Positions 42,533-51,563 of a stretch of 64,000 nt of DNA are shown here, in pieces. Source of the stretch: Pseudomonas quercus (GTDB lineage Bacteria > Pseudomonadota > Gammaproteobacteria > Pseudomonadales > Pseudomonadaceae); the NCBI RefSeq assembly GCF_012033695.1, contig NZ_JAAVJI010000004.1, forward strand, positions 124,001-188,000, read 5' to 3'. The position numbers were made by a program, and so were the translations under genes. Every line of letters starts with the position of its first letter. Position 1 is the stretch's first letter. The notes beneath the pieces are model-generated. The model saw only the letters and a list, made by a program, of their open reading frames with translations. It was not told the DNA's origin and did no database searches.

Positions 42533-42634
42533 ATAGTCCGCTCAACAACGCTGAGTGCAGGTGCCGGGATAACCGCCGCCATGCCGCATTCCAGACAGGT
42601 TCCATAAAAACAACAGACCTGGAGAACACCCGCC

Positions 42635-43945
42635 ATGAGCCAGGAACTTGGGCTTATACGCCGCATCACTTTCAAGCTGGTGCCCTTCCTTGTACTGCTT
42701 TACCTGGTGGCCTACGTGGACCGCTCGGCCGTGGGCTTCGCCAAGCTGCACATGGGCGGGGACGTAGGTATCGGCGACGCCGCCTATGGCCTGGGCGCCG
42801 GGCTGTTCTTCGTGGGTTACTTCCTGCTGGAGATCCCCAGCAACCTGATGCTCGAGCGCTTCGGCGCACGGCGCTGGTTCGCCCGCATCATGATCACCTG
42901 GGGCGCCATTACTATCGGCATGGCCTTCGTGCAGGGGCCCCATAGCTTCTACGTGATGCGTTTTCTGCTAGGGGCCGCCGAAGCGGGCTTTTTCCCCGGC
43001 GTTCTGTACTACATCACCCAGTGGTTCCCGGTGCGTCACCGCGGGAAAATCCTTGGCTTGTTCATCCTCTCCCAGCCTATTGCCATGATGATTACCGGGC
43101 CGGTGTCTGGTGGCCTGCTAGGCATGGAAGGAGTATTGGGGCTGCATGGCTGGCAGTGGCTGTTTATCGTGATCGGCACGCCCGCCATCTTGCTGACCTG
43201 GCCGGTGCTGCGTTGGTTGCCGGACGGCCCGCGCCAGGTCACGTGGATGACCGAGGCTGAAAAAGCCTGGTTGACCGGCGAGCTGGAAAAAGACCTGCAA
43301 GCGTATGGCCAAACCCGCCACGGCAACCCGCTGCACGCGCTGAAGGATTTTCGTGTGCTGCTGCTGGCACTGTTTTACCTGCCGGTCACCCTGAGCATCT
43401 ACGGGCTAGGCCTGTGGCTGCCCACCCTGATCAAGCAGTTTGGCGGCAGCGACCTGACCACCGGCTTTGTCTCGGCTATTCCCTATGTGTTCGGCATTAT
43501 TGGGTTGTTGGTGATCCCACGCAGCTCGGACCGCCTCAATGACCGCTACGGGCACCTTGCTGTGCTGTACGTGTTGGGTGCCGCTGGGCTGTTCGGTGCC
43601 GCCTGGTTTGCCGCGCCCACCCTGCAATTGGTCGCGCTCTGCCTGGTGGCCTTCGCGCTGTTCTCCTGCACGGCGGTGTTCTGGACCTTGCCAGGCCGCT
43701 TCTTTGCCGGTGCCAGCGCTGCCGCCGGCATCGCCTTGATCAATTCGGTGGGCAACCTGGGCGGTTACCTGGGCCCCTTCGTAGTAGGGGCGTTGAAAGA
43801 GGCCACCGGCCAGTTGGCCAGCGGGCTGTATTTCCTCACCGGCGTGATGCTGTTCGGCCTGGTGCTCACTTTTATCGTGTACCGCGTGCTGGAACGGCGC
43901 CATGTGCTGCCTGCTGAAACCTTCGCCGCCAGCGCCCGTACCTGA
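42635..43945 (+). CDS. ACS-family MFS transporter for a sugar acid
   Basis: 436 residues with 12 helices. The start LVAYVDRSAVGFAKLHM, the segment YFLLEIPSNLMLERFGARRW and the central QWFPVRHRGKILGLF are typical of the anion:cation symporter family (hexuronate, galactonate, tartrate importers). Its position opposite the dehydratase and before the AraD1 gene makes it the probable aldonate importer. It is separated from the AraD1 gene by 21 bases. Confidence 0.88.
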   Translation: MSQELGLIRRITFKLVPFLVLLYLVAYVDRSAVGFAKLHMGGDVGIGDAAYGLGAGLFFVGYFLLEIPSNLMLERFGARRWFARIMITWGAITIGMAFVQGPHSFYVMRFLLGAAEAGFFPGVLYYITQWFPVRHRGKILGLFILSQPIAMMITGPVSGGLLGMEGVLGLHGWQWLFIVIGTPAILLTWPVLRWLPDGPRQVTWMTEAEKAWLTGELEKDLQAYGQTRHGNPLHALKDFRVLLLALFYLPVTLSIYGLGLWLPTLIKQFGGSDLTTGFVSAIPYVFGIIGLLVIPRSSDRLNDRYGHLAVLYVLGAAGLFGAAWFAAPTLQLVALCLVAFALFSCTAVFWTLPGRFFAGASAAAGIALINSVGNLGGYLGPFVVGALKEATGQLASGLYFLTGVMLFGLVLTFIVYRVLERRHVLPAETFAASART

Positions 43946-43966
43946 ACCTGCCAGAGAGAGACCGTT

Positions 43967-44959
43967 ATGCGTTTAGTACAATTACAAACCGCCGCCGGCA
44001 CCCGTCACGTAGGCCTGGTGGAGGGTGAACAGGTACAGGTGCTCGGCGAGGTGACCTCCACCCGCGAGCTGGCGTTGCGTGCCATCGAGCAGGGCCACAG
44101 CCTGGCCGAAGCGGCTGAACGCTGCCCCCGTGGCGAACGCCTGAGCTACCGGCAGTTGCTGGATGAGGGACGTATTCTCTCCCCCCTGGACCACCCCGAC
44201 ACCGCCCACGTGCTGGTAACAGGCACTGGCCTGACCCACCTGGGCAGCGCCGCCACCCGGGACAAGATGCACCAGCAGGCCCATGACGAAACGGCTGTCA
44301 CCGACAGCATGAAAATATTCAAGTGGGGCCTGGAAGGCGGCAAACCTGCTGCGGGCGAAGCGGGCGTGCAGCCGGAGTGGTTCTACAAGGGGGATGGCAG
44401 CATTCTGGTGCGCCCAGGGGGCGCTTTCCCACTGCCACCGTTTGCCGAAGACGCCGGTGAAGAGCCAGAGCTGGCCGGGCTGTACGTGATCGGGCCGGAT
44501 CACCGCCCGTATCGCCTGGGGTATGCCTTGGGTAACGAATTCTCGGACCATGTCATGGAGCGCAAGAACTACCTCTACCTGGCCCACTCGAAACTGCGTG
44601 CCTGCGCCTTCGGGCCGGAACTGCGGGTCGGCGCGCTGCCGGAGCACCTGGCCGGCACCAGCCGTATTCACCGCAATGGCGACGTGCTGTGGGAAAAGGA
44701 GTTTCTCAGTGGCGCTGCCAATATGTGCCACAGCTTCGAAAACCTGGAATACCACCACTTCAAATACGCGCAATTCCTTCGCCCCGGCGATGTGCACGTA
44801 CACTTCTTCGGCACGGCCACGTTGTCCTTCGCCGATGGGGTCAAGGCCTGCCCAGGCGATACGTTCGAGATCAGCTTGGAAGCCTTCGGTGAACCCTTGC
44901 GCAACGGAATCGCCTCTGCCGAGGCGGTGTTCCAGCCGGGGGATGTGCGCGTGCTGTGA
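43967..44959 (+). CDS. AraD1/GguC-family fumarylacetoacetate-hydrolase-fold enzyme
   Basis: 330 residues. The FAH-type C-terminal domain begins at TGTGLTHLGSAATRDKMH, with metal-binding acids in GNEFSDHVMERKNYLYLAHS. AraD1 proteins act on 2-keto-3-deoxy sugar acids in non-phosphorylating pentose pathways. Here it would process the product of the neighbouring dehydratase. Co-transcribed with the importer. The exact reaction (dehydration or retro-aldol cleavage) cannot be read from the sequence. Confidence 0.82.
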   Translation: MRLVQLQTAAGTRHVGLVEGEQVQVLGEVTSTRELALRAIEQGHSLAEAAERCPRGERLSYRQLLDEGRILSPLDHPDTAHVLVTGTGLTHLGSAATRDKMHQQAHDETAVTDSMKIFKWGLEGGKPAAGEAGVQPEWFYKGDGSILVRPGGAFPLPPFAEDAGEEPELAGLYVIGPDHRPYRLGYALGNEFSDHVMERKNYLYLAHSKLRACAFGPELRVGALPEHLAGTSRIHRNGDVLWEKEFLSGAANMCHSFENLEYHHFKYAQFLRPGDVHVHFFGTATLSFADGVKACPGDTFEISLEAFGEPLRNGIASAEAVFQPGDVRVL

Positions 44960-45014
44960 CGCCTTAGGGTTCGCAAGGGTAAACTAGCTGCCTTTACCCT
45001 TGCAGAGCCCCACC

Positions 45015-45293
45015 ATGACCCAGCCCCAAACCCTCGCCCAGGCGCTTGAATGTGCCGACATGATCATCATCGATGAGCTCTACGCCTTCGACTTTGCGTT
45101 AGCCGACGATGGCCTGACCATTGTCTGTATGGATGGGCGGACGGAACGGCGCTGGCATTTCAGCCTCGAAGCGGTTGCCTGCGCAAACTTCGTTACGGAA
45201 GGCGACCAGTGGAAAATCGACGGACTCGATACCGAGCATCGGCTACGCTTGCTGGACGCCTTTTCTGCCGAAGAAGATGACGACCAAGAATAA
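45015..45293 (+). CDS. Small acidic protein, DUF5629-like
   Basis: 92 residues from ATG 45015 (MTQPQTLAQALECADM). The pattern MIIIDELYAFDFAL, DGRTERRWHFSLEAV and an acidic tail resembles small Pseudomonas proteins of the DUF5629 type, recalled from memory and unchecked. No membrane or signal segment. Function unknown. It sits between the AraD1 and lactonase genes on the same strand. Confidence 0.7.
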   Translation: MTQPQTLAQALECADMIIIDELYAFDFALADDGLTIVCMDGRTERRWHFSLEAVACANFVTEGDQWKIDGLDTEHRLRLLDAFSAEEDDDQE

Positions 45294-45357
45294 GATTTAC
45301 AGGCTGTCTGGAGATCAACTTTTGCGCGTAGGCATGGTCTTCCACTGAGGATTCAAC

Positions 45358-46515
45358 ATGCTGCGAGTACTGATGACGCTTACCCTTGCCGGCGCCGCTA
45401 CCTTAGGCGCCACCCTTGCCAATGCCACCACCTACGACCTGCTGGTCGGTACCTATACGCAAGGTGCCAGTCAAGGCCTGTATCGCCTGCGTTTCGACAG
45501 CCAGACCGGCCAGATCGCCCACGACCCTGTACAGGTCATCAAGGCGGATAACCCCTCGTGGCTCACCCTTAACAAGGCCCACACCCGCCTGTTCGTCTCC
45601 AACGAAAACGGCCCAGGCGCCAAAGACCCCATCGGGCGAGTGAGCAGCTACCGCATTGACCCGGCCACCCATGAAGTGACCCCCGTGAACCAGGTGGAAA
45701 GCAAGGGCGACGAACCGACCCATGCCAGCCTGAGCGAGGATGAGCACTTTCTGTTCGTGTCCAACTATGCCGTCGCGCCGGACCCAGGCGGCAGCTTGAC
45801 GGTGTTGCCGGTCAACGAAGATGGCACCCTGGGTGAAGTGGTGCAGCAGTTCCGCAATACGCCCAGCAAGGTCAACCCTGAGCGCCAGGCGGGCGGCCAT
45901 GTGCACTCGGTGGTCAGCAACCGTGGGTATGTGTATGCCAACGACCTGGGCGCCGACAAGATTTTTATCTACCGTTACCAGAGCAACGCCAAGGCACCAC
46001 TGAACCCGGCCAGCCCGGCCTCGGTAGCCCTGCCACCCGGCGGGGGGCCGCGCCACCTTCAGTTCGACGCCAAGGGCGAGCACGCCTGGCTTACCCTGGA
46101 AATGCCTGCCCAGGTCGCCAGCTTCCAATGGCGTGCGGGTAACCTGGTACGCACTCAACTGCAGGACCTGGTACCCGGGCAGCAACCTGCCCAGGGCGCC
46201 GGTGGTGGGCTGCACCTGTCCCCAGACGGCAAGTTCCTGTATGTGGCCAACCGAGGCGCCGTCAATGAGCTGGTGGTATACGCCGTGGACCGTGAGGGCG
46301 GTTTGAAAGTGGTACAGCGCCGCTCCATTGAAGGTGACCACCCCCGGGAGTTCACCCTGGACCCTACCGGGCGGTTTGTGCTGATCGCTAACCAGAAGAG
46401 CAACGAGATTGTCGTGATGGAGCGAGACGCGAAAAGCGGCATGCTGACCCGCACCGTGCAGCACTACACGCAGGACTCACCGTCGGACCTGAAATTCCTG
46501 CTGCCCACGCGGTGA
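45358..46515 (+). CDS. Exported seven-bladed beta-propeller lactonase (Pgl-like)
   Basis: 385 residues. The signal peptide MLRVLMTLTLAGAATLGATLANA is followed by a PF10282-type propeller with repeated blades (LLVGTYTQGASQGLYRLRF; PPGGGPRHLQFDAKGEHAWL; GGGLHLSPDGKFLYVANRG; GDHPREFTLDPTGRFVLIAN). It resembles 6-phosphogluconolactonase of the YbhE type but is predicted to be periplasmic. Here it would open aldonolactones before uptake by the MFS gene upstream. Confidence 0.87.
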   Translation: MLRVLMTLTLAGAATLGATLANATTYDLLVGTYTQGASQGLYRLRFDSQTGQIAHDPVQVIKADNPSWLTLNKAHTRLFVSNENGPGAKDPIGRVSSYRIDPATHEVTPVNQVESKGDEPTHASLSEDEHFLFVSNYAVAPDPGGSLTVLPVNEDGTLGEVVQQFRNTPSKVNPERQAGGHVHSVVSNRGYVYANDLGADKIFIYRYQSNAKAPLNPASPASVALPPGGGPRHLQFDAKGEHAWLTLEMPAQVASFQWRAGNLVRTQLQDLVPGQQPAQGAGGGLHLSPDGKFLYVANRGAVNELVVYAVDREGGLKVVQRRSIEGDHPREFTLDPTGRFVLIANQKSNEIVVMERDAKSGMLTRTVQHYTQDSPSDLKFLLPTR

Positions 46516-46640
46516 TGCCGCCGGTTCCATGAACAGGTTCGCAGGCTTGCGCCAGCTCCCACAGGGTTTGGCTGTACTTACCCATGGAGCCTCCCAAGGT
46601 TGGATAGGTGTCCAACCCTGGGGAGCAGCCCATCCCTGTG

Positions 46641-46674
46641 GGACCGGGTGTAGCCAAAGGCGAAACCCGGGAAC
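46641..46674. repeat. Third copy of the 34-base intergenic repeat
   Basis: Starts GGACCGGGTGTAGCCAAAGG and ends CCCGGGAAC. It is a diverged relative of the units at 27417 and 27488. It lies between the convergent lactonase and sbcC genes. The rest of 46516-46687 shows no gene. Confidence 0.65.
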
Positions 46675-46687
46675 GGGGTCACACTCG

Positions 46688-49600
46688 CTACGGTACGACC
46701 GTAACCTCGCTCAACCCATTGCCCTGCCGGCGTACCTGAATCTGCACGGGGATGCGCTCGTGCATCTCCTGCACATGGGAAATGACCGCCACTTTCCGGC
46801 CTTGGGCTTGCAGGTTGTCCAAGGCATCCATGGCCAGTTGCAGTGACTCCGGGTCCAGGCTGCCAAAGCCTTCGTCAATGAACAGTGACTCGATGCGAAG
46901 GTTGTCCGAGGCCATGGAGGCCAGGCCCAGGGCCAAGGCCAATGACACCAGGAAGGTCTCCCCGCCGCTGAGCGAATGCACCGAGCGCACTTCGTCCGCC
47001 ATTTCCGTGTCCACTACCAGCAGCCCTAAGGCACTGCCACCGCGTTTGAGCCGGTAGCGCCGTACCAATTGCAGCAGTTGGGCATTGGCATGGCGAATCA
47101 GCAGGTCCAGGTTATACGCCTGGGCGATCTTGCGCAGCCGGTCACCTTCCGCCGAGCCGATCAAGGCCGACAGCCGCCCCCAACGGTGGTGTTCAGCCTG
47201 GGCCGCCTCGACCTGCGTGGCCAGCGCCTCCCTGGCCTGCCGACGGCGATCATCTTCCAGCTGTGCGGCACGCAGTTCGGCCACGGCGTGTTCTCGCTCG
47301 GTACAGTCTGTTTCAGCGTCACCCAACGCTTGGCTCAAGGCTTCGGGTGCCAACCCCTCTGGATGACGCTGCTCGGCGTGCGCCTGCAAACGCTGCGCCC
47401 GCTCTGCCTGTAGCGCCCTGGCGTGTTCAAGTGCCGTCTGCATTGATTGAAGGCGATCTCGCAGCTGTTCCTCAGCCTCTGGAGCGATGGCCAGCAGGCG
47501 CGCCAGGCGGCTGTCATCCAGCCCAGGGCAGGTCGCTCTCCACCGAGCCAATTGGGTGGTTAACTCAGCATGCTCTTGCTGGGCGCCGGCGTGCTGATCG
47601 CGTAGCGCCTGCGCCTGCCCTTGGGCCGCCAGGGCATCATGGCTGCTGTGCTGCGCCGCCTGGGCAGCCTGGGCCTGACCCAAGCGAGCCGCTGTGACCG
47701 CTTGTTCCAAGTTGGCCTGCCAGGCGTCGGCGGTGGCGTAGGGCCCTAAGCGCTCGGCCAATTCGGCACGCAAATCCGTATGTCGTTTCAACTGGCTTTC
47801 CAGGCTGGCTCGCACCGTTGCCAACTGCTCAGCCAGGCTGAGCGACTGTGCGGCCGCCAATGCCTTCTGTTGTTCGCGTTGCGTATGGGCCTGGGTATGC
47901 GTGTGTTGCTGGTTCAACAGGCCAAGGCGTTCACCCACGGCGGCCTCCAGCTCGGCCAGAGCGTGGTCGGGGTGTTCCCGCAGTGCCTCCAGCACGCTCG
48001 CGGGCAGCAGGTCAGCCAAGGCCTCCAGCTCTTCGTCAAAGCGTTGTTGCTCCCGCTGCAGTTGCTCACGGTGCGCCTGCGCGGCACGCACGGCCTCCGT
48101 GGCGGCTTGCTGGGCTGCCTGCACATGGTTCTGGTGGCCGGTAGCCTCGCCCTGGGCAGTAACGAGCTGGTTGAGCTGTTCCTCGTCAGTAGCAATCTGT
48201 GTGCGCAAGCGGGTACCGGCTTCCTTCAACCAGGCTTGCCGTTTCGGCGCATCGATAGCCAGTAACGCCTCTTGCCGTGGCAGCTGCTGCAGCGCCTCAA
48301 GGTCGGCGGCCTGTTCAGCGCTGATACGCTGGTGCTGCTCAGCCGTGGTTTTCTGCTGCTCCATCAGCCCTCGTACTTCAGCCCGAAGCTCGGCCAGCCG
48401 ATTGGCCAGCGCCTGTACCTTGACTTGGGCTGCCTGCATGTCAGCCAGGTCCTGGGCCTCTAGGGTTTCCAGTACCGTGCTGGTTTCACCCGCCTGGGCA
48501 GGGTGTTCGGCACTACCGCAGACGGGGCAGGGCTCGTTTGGCACCAACCCGGCACGCAGGCGGGCCAGGTGCTGGCGTTCGAGCAGTTGTGAGGTGACGT
48601 CCAGTGTCTGGCTGGCAGCGGCATGCTCGGCTTTCACCGCCTGGCCTTCCTGGGTCAACCGTTCACGTTGTTCGGCCAGGCGTTGCTGTTGAAGCCGCAC
48701 GTCGGCCAAACGCGTGTCACTCTCGGCACAGCGACGCCACTGGCCTTCCAGCGTACTCAGGTCGTCCAGCCCTGTACGGTTGTCCTTGAGCAGTGTGTTG
48801 AGCAGGCGCAGCCGCTCGCCCAGGTCCGAAGGGTTACCCAGCCGCCCCAGGATCTCGTCCAGCGTTACCTGGGCCGCGCTGTGCCGCTCGTTAGCGGCCT
48901 CAGCGGCTTCGTTCAAGGCCGGTAATTGCGTATGAAGCTGACGCACCTGAGCCGCGACCTGTACCGCCCGGTGCAGCCGAGGCTGATAGGCCTGCCAGGC
49001 CTCGGCCAACTGCGCCAGCTCCGTGCTCGCACTCAACTGAGCGCCCAGCGATTCTAGGGCCGCCGCACCGCGGGCATGGGCATCTTCGAGAGCGGCCTGA
49101 GCCTGTTCAGCCTGCGCGTGCTCAGCGTTAAGCTGAGCCTCCCGGGCCTGCTGCGGCGCCAGGTCCTGCTCCACGTGGTGAAGCGCTGCCTGCTGATCGA
49201 ACGCCTCACGCAAAGCCGGCCCGGTTTCGGCCTGCTGTTGAAGGGCCGTTTGCAAGGTCTGATCGGCGGCTTGCAAGGCCTGTTGGCTATGAGCACTGGC
49301 CTCTTGGAGCGCGATGACACGCGCGTTGGCGGCAGCGGTAGCCTGCTCAAGCTGCTGCACTTGGCCTGCCAGCCGGGCATGGCGTTCCAGCAGCGCCCGT
49401 TGGGGGGCAAGGGCCTGAAGGTGGGTAAGGTCCTCGCGTTCGTTGGCCAGCTGTTGCCAGCCCGCTTCAGCCTGGGCCAGCGCCTCTGTGGCTGCGGCCA
49501 GGTCGGCGGCCAGGCGTGTGCCTGCCAGGTGCTGCTGGTGCTGGGCGTCCAAGGCTTTGCGGTGGGCCTGGGCGGTGAGCAGTGCCTCCCGCGCCTGGCT

Positions 49601-50320
49601 GAGGCGGGCCTCTAACGCTTGCCGCTCCTCCTCGCTCAAGGCGGCGAATGCACCTTCCTGTGCCTGCAAGGCGTCCAGCTGCTGGCGGGCCGTGCGTGCC
49701 TTGTCGTAAGCGCGACGGCCCAGGCGGCTGTACAACGCCGTATCGGTCAGCTTCTCCAGCAGTTCGCTGCGCTCATTGTCATCGGACTTGAGAAAGGCAC
49801 TGAATTCACTTTGTGCCAGCATCACGGCACGGGTGAACTGTTCAAAGTTCAGGCCCAGGCGGGCTTCGAGCAGTGGGCGGTATTCGTTTTTCTGGGTGGT
49901 GAGCAATTGTTGGGTGTTCAGGTCTCGCAGGCTCTGCCGGCTGCCCTGAAGCTTGCCATTGGCCTTTTCACGGGCACGGTTGGCTTCCCATCGTGCCCGA
50001 TAGCGCACGCCGTCCACCCCAAGAAAGTCCACCTCGGCATAACCGGCCCCGGCGCCTCGGCGCAACAGGTTACGCGGGTCTCCGGTGCTGATCTCGCCGT
50101 CGACGTCAGGCACTTTGCTGCTACTGCTTGTGTGGCCCAGGCGGGGTACAGCGCCAAACAGGGCCAGGCACAGGGCATCGAGCAACGTGCTTTTGCCAGC
50201 GCCCGTAGGGCCTGTGATTGCGAACAGCCCAGCACTGGCCAAGGGTTCAGCGGTAAAGTCCAGCTCCACCGGGCCGGCCAGTGAAGCAAGGTTTTTCAGG
50301 CGAATCGCAAGAATCTTCAC
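46688..50320 (-). CDS. sbcC: SbcC, ATPase subunit of the SbcCD exonuclease
   Basis: 1,210 residues. Walker A GPTGAGKSTLLDALCLALFG is at residues 37-56. Two very long coiled coils flank a zinc hook with CPVC (in PNEPCPVCGSAEHPAQ). The C-terminal ABC signature is LSGGETFLVSLALALGL, with Walker B ESLFIDEGFGSLDPESL. With SbcD it cleaves hairpins and cruciforms at stalled forks. It starts inside the sbcD stop (ATGA overlap). Confidence 0.95.
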   Translation of the reverse strand: MKILAIRLKNLASLAGPVELDFTAEPLASAGLFAITGPTGAGKSTLLDALCLALFGAVPRLGHTSSSSKVPDVDGEISTGDPRNLLRRGAGAGYAEVDFLGVDGVRYRARWEANRAREKANGKLQGSRQSLRDLNTQQLLTTQKNEYRPLLEARLGLNFEQFTRAVMLAQSEFSAFLKSDDNERSELLEKLTDTALYSRLGRRAYDKARTARQQLDALQAQEGAFAALSEEERQALEARLSQAREALLTAQAHRKALDAQHQQHLAGTRLAADLAAATEALAQAEAGWQQLANEREDLTHLQALAPQRALLERHARLAGQVQQLEQATAAANARVIALQEASAHSQQALQAADQTLQTALQQQAETGPALREAFDQQAALHHVEQDLAPQQAREAQLNAEHAQAEQAQAALEDAHARGAAALESLGAQLSASTELAQLAEAWQAYQPRLHRAVQVAAQVRQLHTQLPALNEAAEAANERHSAAQVTLDEILGRLGNPSDLGERLRLLNTLLKDNRTGLDDLSTLEGQWRRCAESDTRLADVRLQQQRLAEQRERLTQEGQAVKAEHAAASQTLDVTSQLLERQHLARLRAGLVPNEPCPVCGSAEHPAQAGETSTVLETLEAQDLADMQAAQVKVQALANRLAELRAEVRGLMEQQKTTAEQHQRISAEQAADLEALQQLPRQEALLAIDAPKRQAWLKEAGTRLRTQIATDEEQLNQLVTAQGEATGHQNHVQAAQQAATEAVRAAQAHREQLQREQQRFDEELEALADLLPASVLEALREHPDHALAELEAAVGERLGLLNQQHTHTQAHTQREQQKALAAAQSLSLAEQLATVRASLESQLKRHTDLRAELAERLGPYATADAWQANLEQAVTAARLGQAQAAQAAQHSSHDALAAQGQAQALRDQHAGAQQEHAELTTQLARWRATCPGLDDSRLARLLAIAPEAEEQLRDRLQSMQTALEHARALQAERAQRLQAHAEQRHPEGLAPEALSQALGDAETDCTEREHAVAELRAAQLEDDRRRQAREALATQVEAAQAEHHRWGRLSALIGSAEGDRLRKIAQAYNLDLLIRHANAQLLQLVRRYRLKRGGSALGLLVVDTEMADEVRSVHSLSGGETFLVSLALALGLASMASDNLRIESLFIDEGFGSLDPESLQLAMDALDNLQAQGRKVAVISHVQEMHERIPVQIQVRRQGNGLSEVTVVP

Positions 50321-51549
50321 GGCTGCTGCTCCAACTGTTCTTCCTGAAGCAGCAGGAGAAAGTCTGCCAGGGTAGGCTCATCCACGGCGCTGCCGTACTG
50401 CTCTTCCCAGGCGCGGCTGAACACCTGCTCGGGGGTGAGCTGCTCAAGCTGTTCCAGGGCCACGTCGCCGTCGCGACGGCCACTGCCTTGGTAATCCACG
50501 GCGATACGCACCAGGCGGGCGGCCTTGCCCTCCAGTGCCGCTTCGATCCGAGCACGCAGGTCTGGCTGTGGCGCGTCCAGCTGTACCCTCACTTCAAGCC
50601 AAGGATGCTGAACCACGCTGGCCAGCAGGTCGGGCACGGGCAGGGCGTCGAGCGTGGCCAGCACAGTGTCCAGGGCGGCAGGCCCTACGCGCAGCAGGTC
50701 CACGGCGCGGGGCACTCGGTGAGGGACCACCTGCTCCAGGTGCTCGCCGTTGAAGTCCACTTGCAACACCTGGTGGGGATAGTCCACTTCCGAGAAGGAC
50801 AAGGGTATGGGCGAGCCGCTGTAGCGCAGGCGCTGCTCGCCGTTGACCTGTTGAGGCTTGTGGAGGTGGCCCAGGGCAACGTAGCCCACGCTGTCGTCGA
50901 ACAGGCTGGCCGGCAGCGCCTCGGCGGTACCGATGACCAGGCTGCGCTCGGACTCCAGGGACACCGTGCCACCAGCCATGTGGGCGTGGCTGATGGCAAT
51001 CAAGGGCTGGCCGGGTTGGCGGCGTGCATTGGCCGCGGCAATCAGCCGTTGGTGAACCTGCGCGATCCCGCCAAGGTAGTCCTCGCCCAGGTGCAGGCCG
51101 GTCACTTCGGCCGGGCGCAGGAAGGGCAGTGCCAGGCACCAGGCCGCGGTCGCACCGGTGGCATCGCTCAGGGGGATGAGCAGGCGGTCGCAGTCCAGCT
51201 CGCCGTCGTTCAGCCACAGCACACGCCCGAGCGCATGGGTGCGCAGGCGGCGCATCAGGGGGGCAGGCAATTCGATACGGGAACCGGAGTCGTGGTTGCC
51301 GGCAATCATTACCAGGGTCAGCGAGGGCAGGGCTTCATGGGCACTGATGATGAAATCGTAGAGCCGTTCCTGGGCTTTGAGCGGCGGGTTCACTGTGTCA
51401 AAAATGTCCCCGGCGATCAGCAAGGCATCGGGCGCCAGCGCAACAAGGCGGGCCAGCAGCCAGCTGAGAAAGGCCTGGTGTTCGAAGTCACGGTCCTGGC
51501 CATGAAGGCTTTGCCCCAGGTGCCAGTCCGAGGTGTGCAATAAGCGCAT
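50317..51549 (-). CDS. sbcD: SbcD, nuclease subunit of the SbcCD exonuclease
   Basis: About 410 residues. Mn-dependent phosphoesterase motifs DWHLGQSLHG, AGDIFDTVNPP, AGNHDSGSR and ISHAHMAGG are intact. ATG 51549 (MRLLHTSDWHLG) has GAGG just upstream and matches the family start. An in-frame ATG at 51567 overlaps the batD stop and may support coupling. The operon order is sbcD then sbcC. Confidence 0.94.
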   Translation of the reverse strand: MRLLHTSDWHLGQSLHGQDRDFEHQAFLSWLLARLVALAPDALLIAGDIFDTVNPPLKAQERLYDFIISAHEALPSLTLVMIAGNHDSGSRIELPAPLMRRLRTHALGRVLWLNDGELDCDRLLIPLSDATGATAAWCLALPFLRPAEVTGLHLGEDYLGGIAQVHQRLIAAANARRQPGQPLIAISHAHMAGGTVSLESERSLVIGTAEALPASLFDDSVGYVALGHLHKPQQVNGEQRLRYSGSPIPLSFSEVDYPHQVLQVDFNGEHLEQVVPHRVPRAVDLLRVGPAALDTVLATLDALPVPDLLASVVQHPWLEVRVQLDAPQPDLRARIEAALEGKAARLVRIAVDYQGSGRRDGDVALEQLEQLTPEQVFSRAWEEQYGSAVDEPTLADFLLLLQEEQLEQQP

Positions 51550-51563
51550 GGAAGGCCTCGCTC

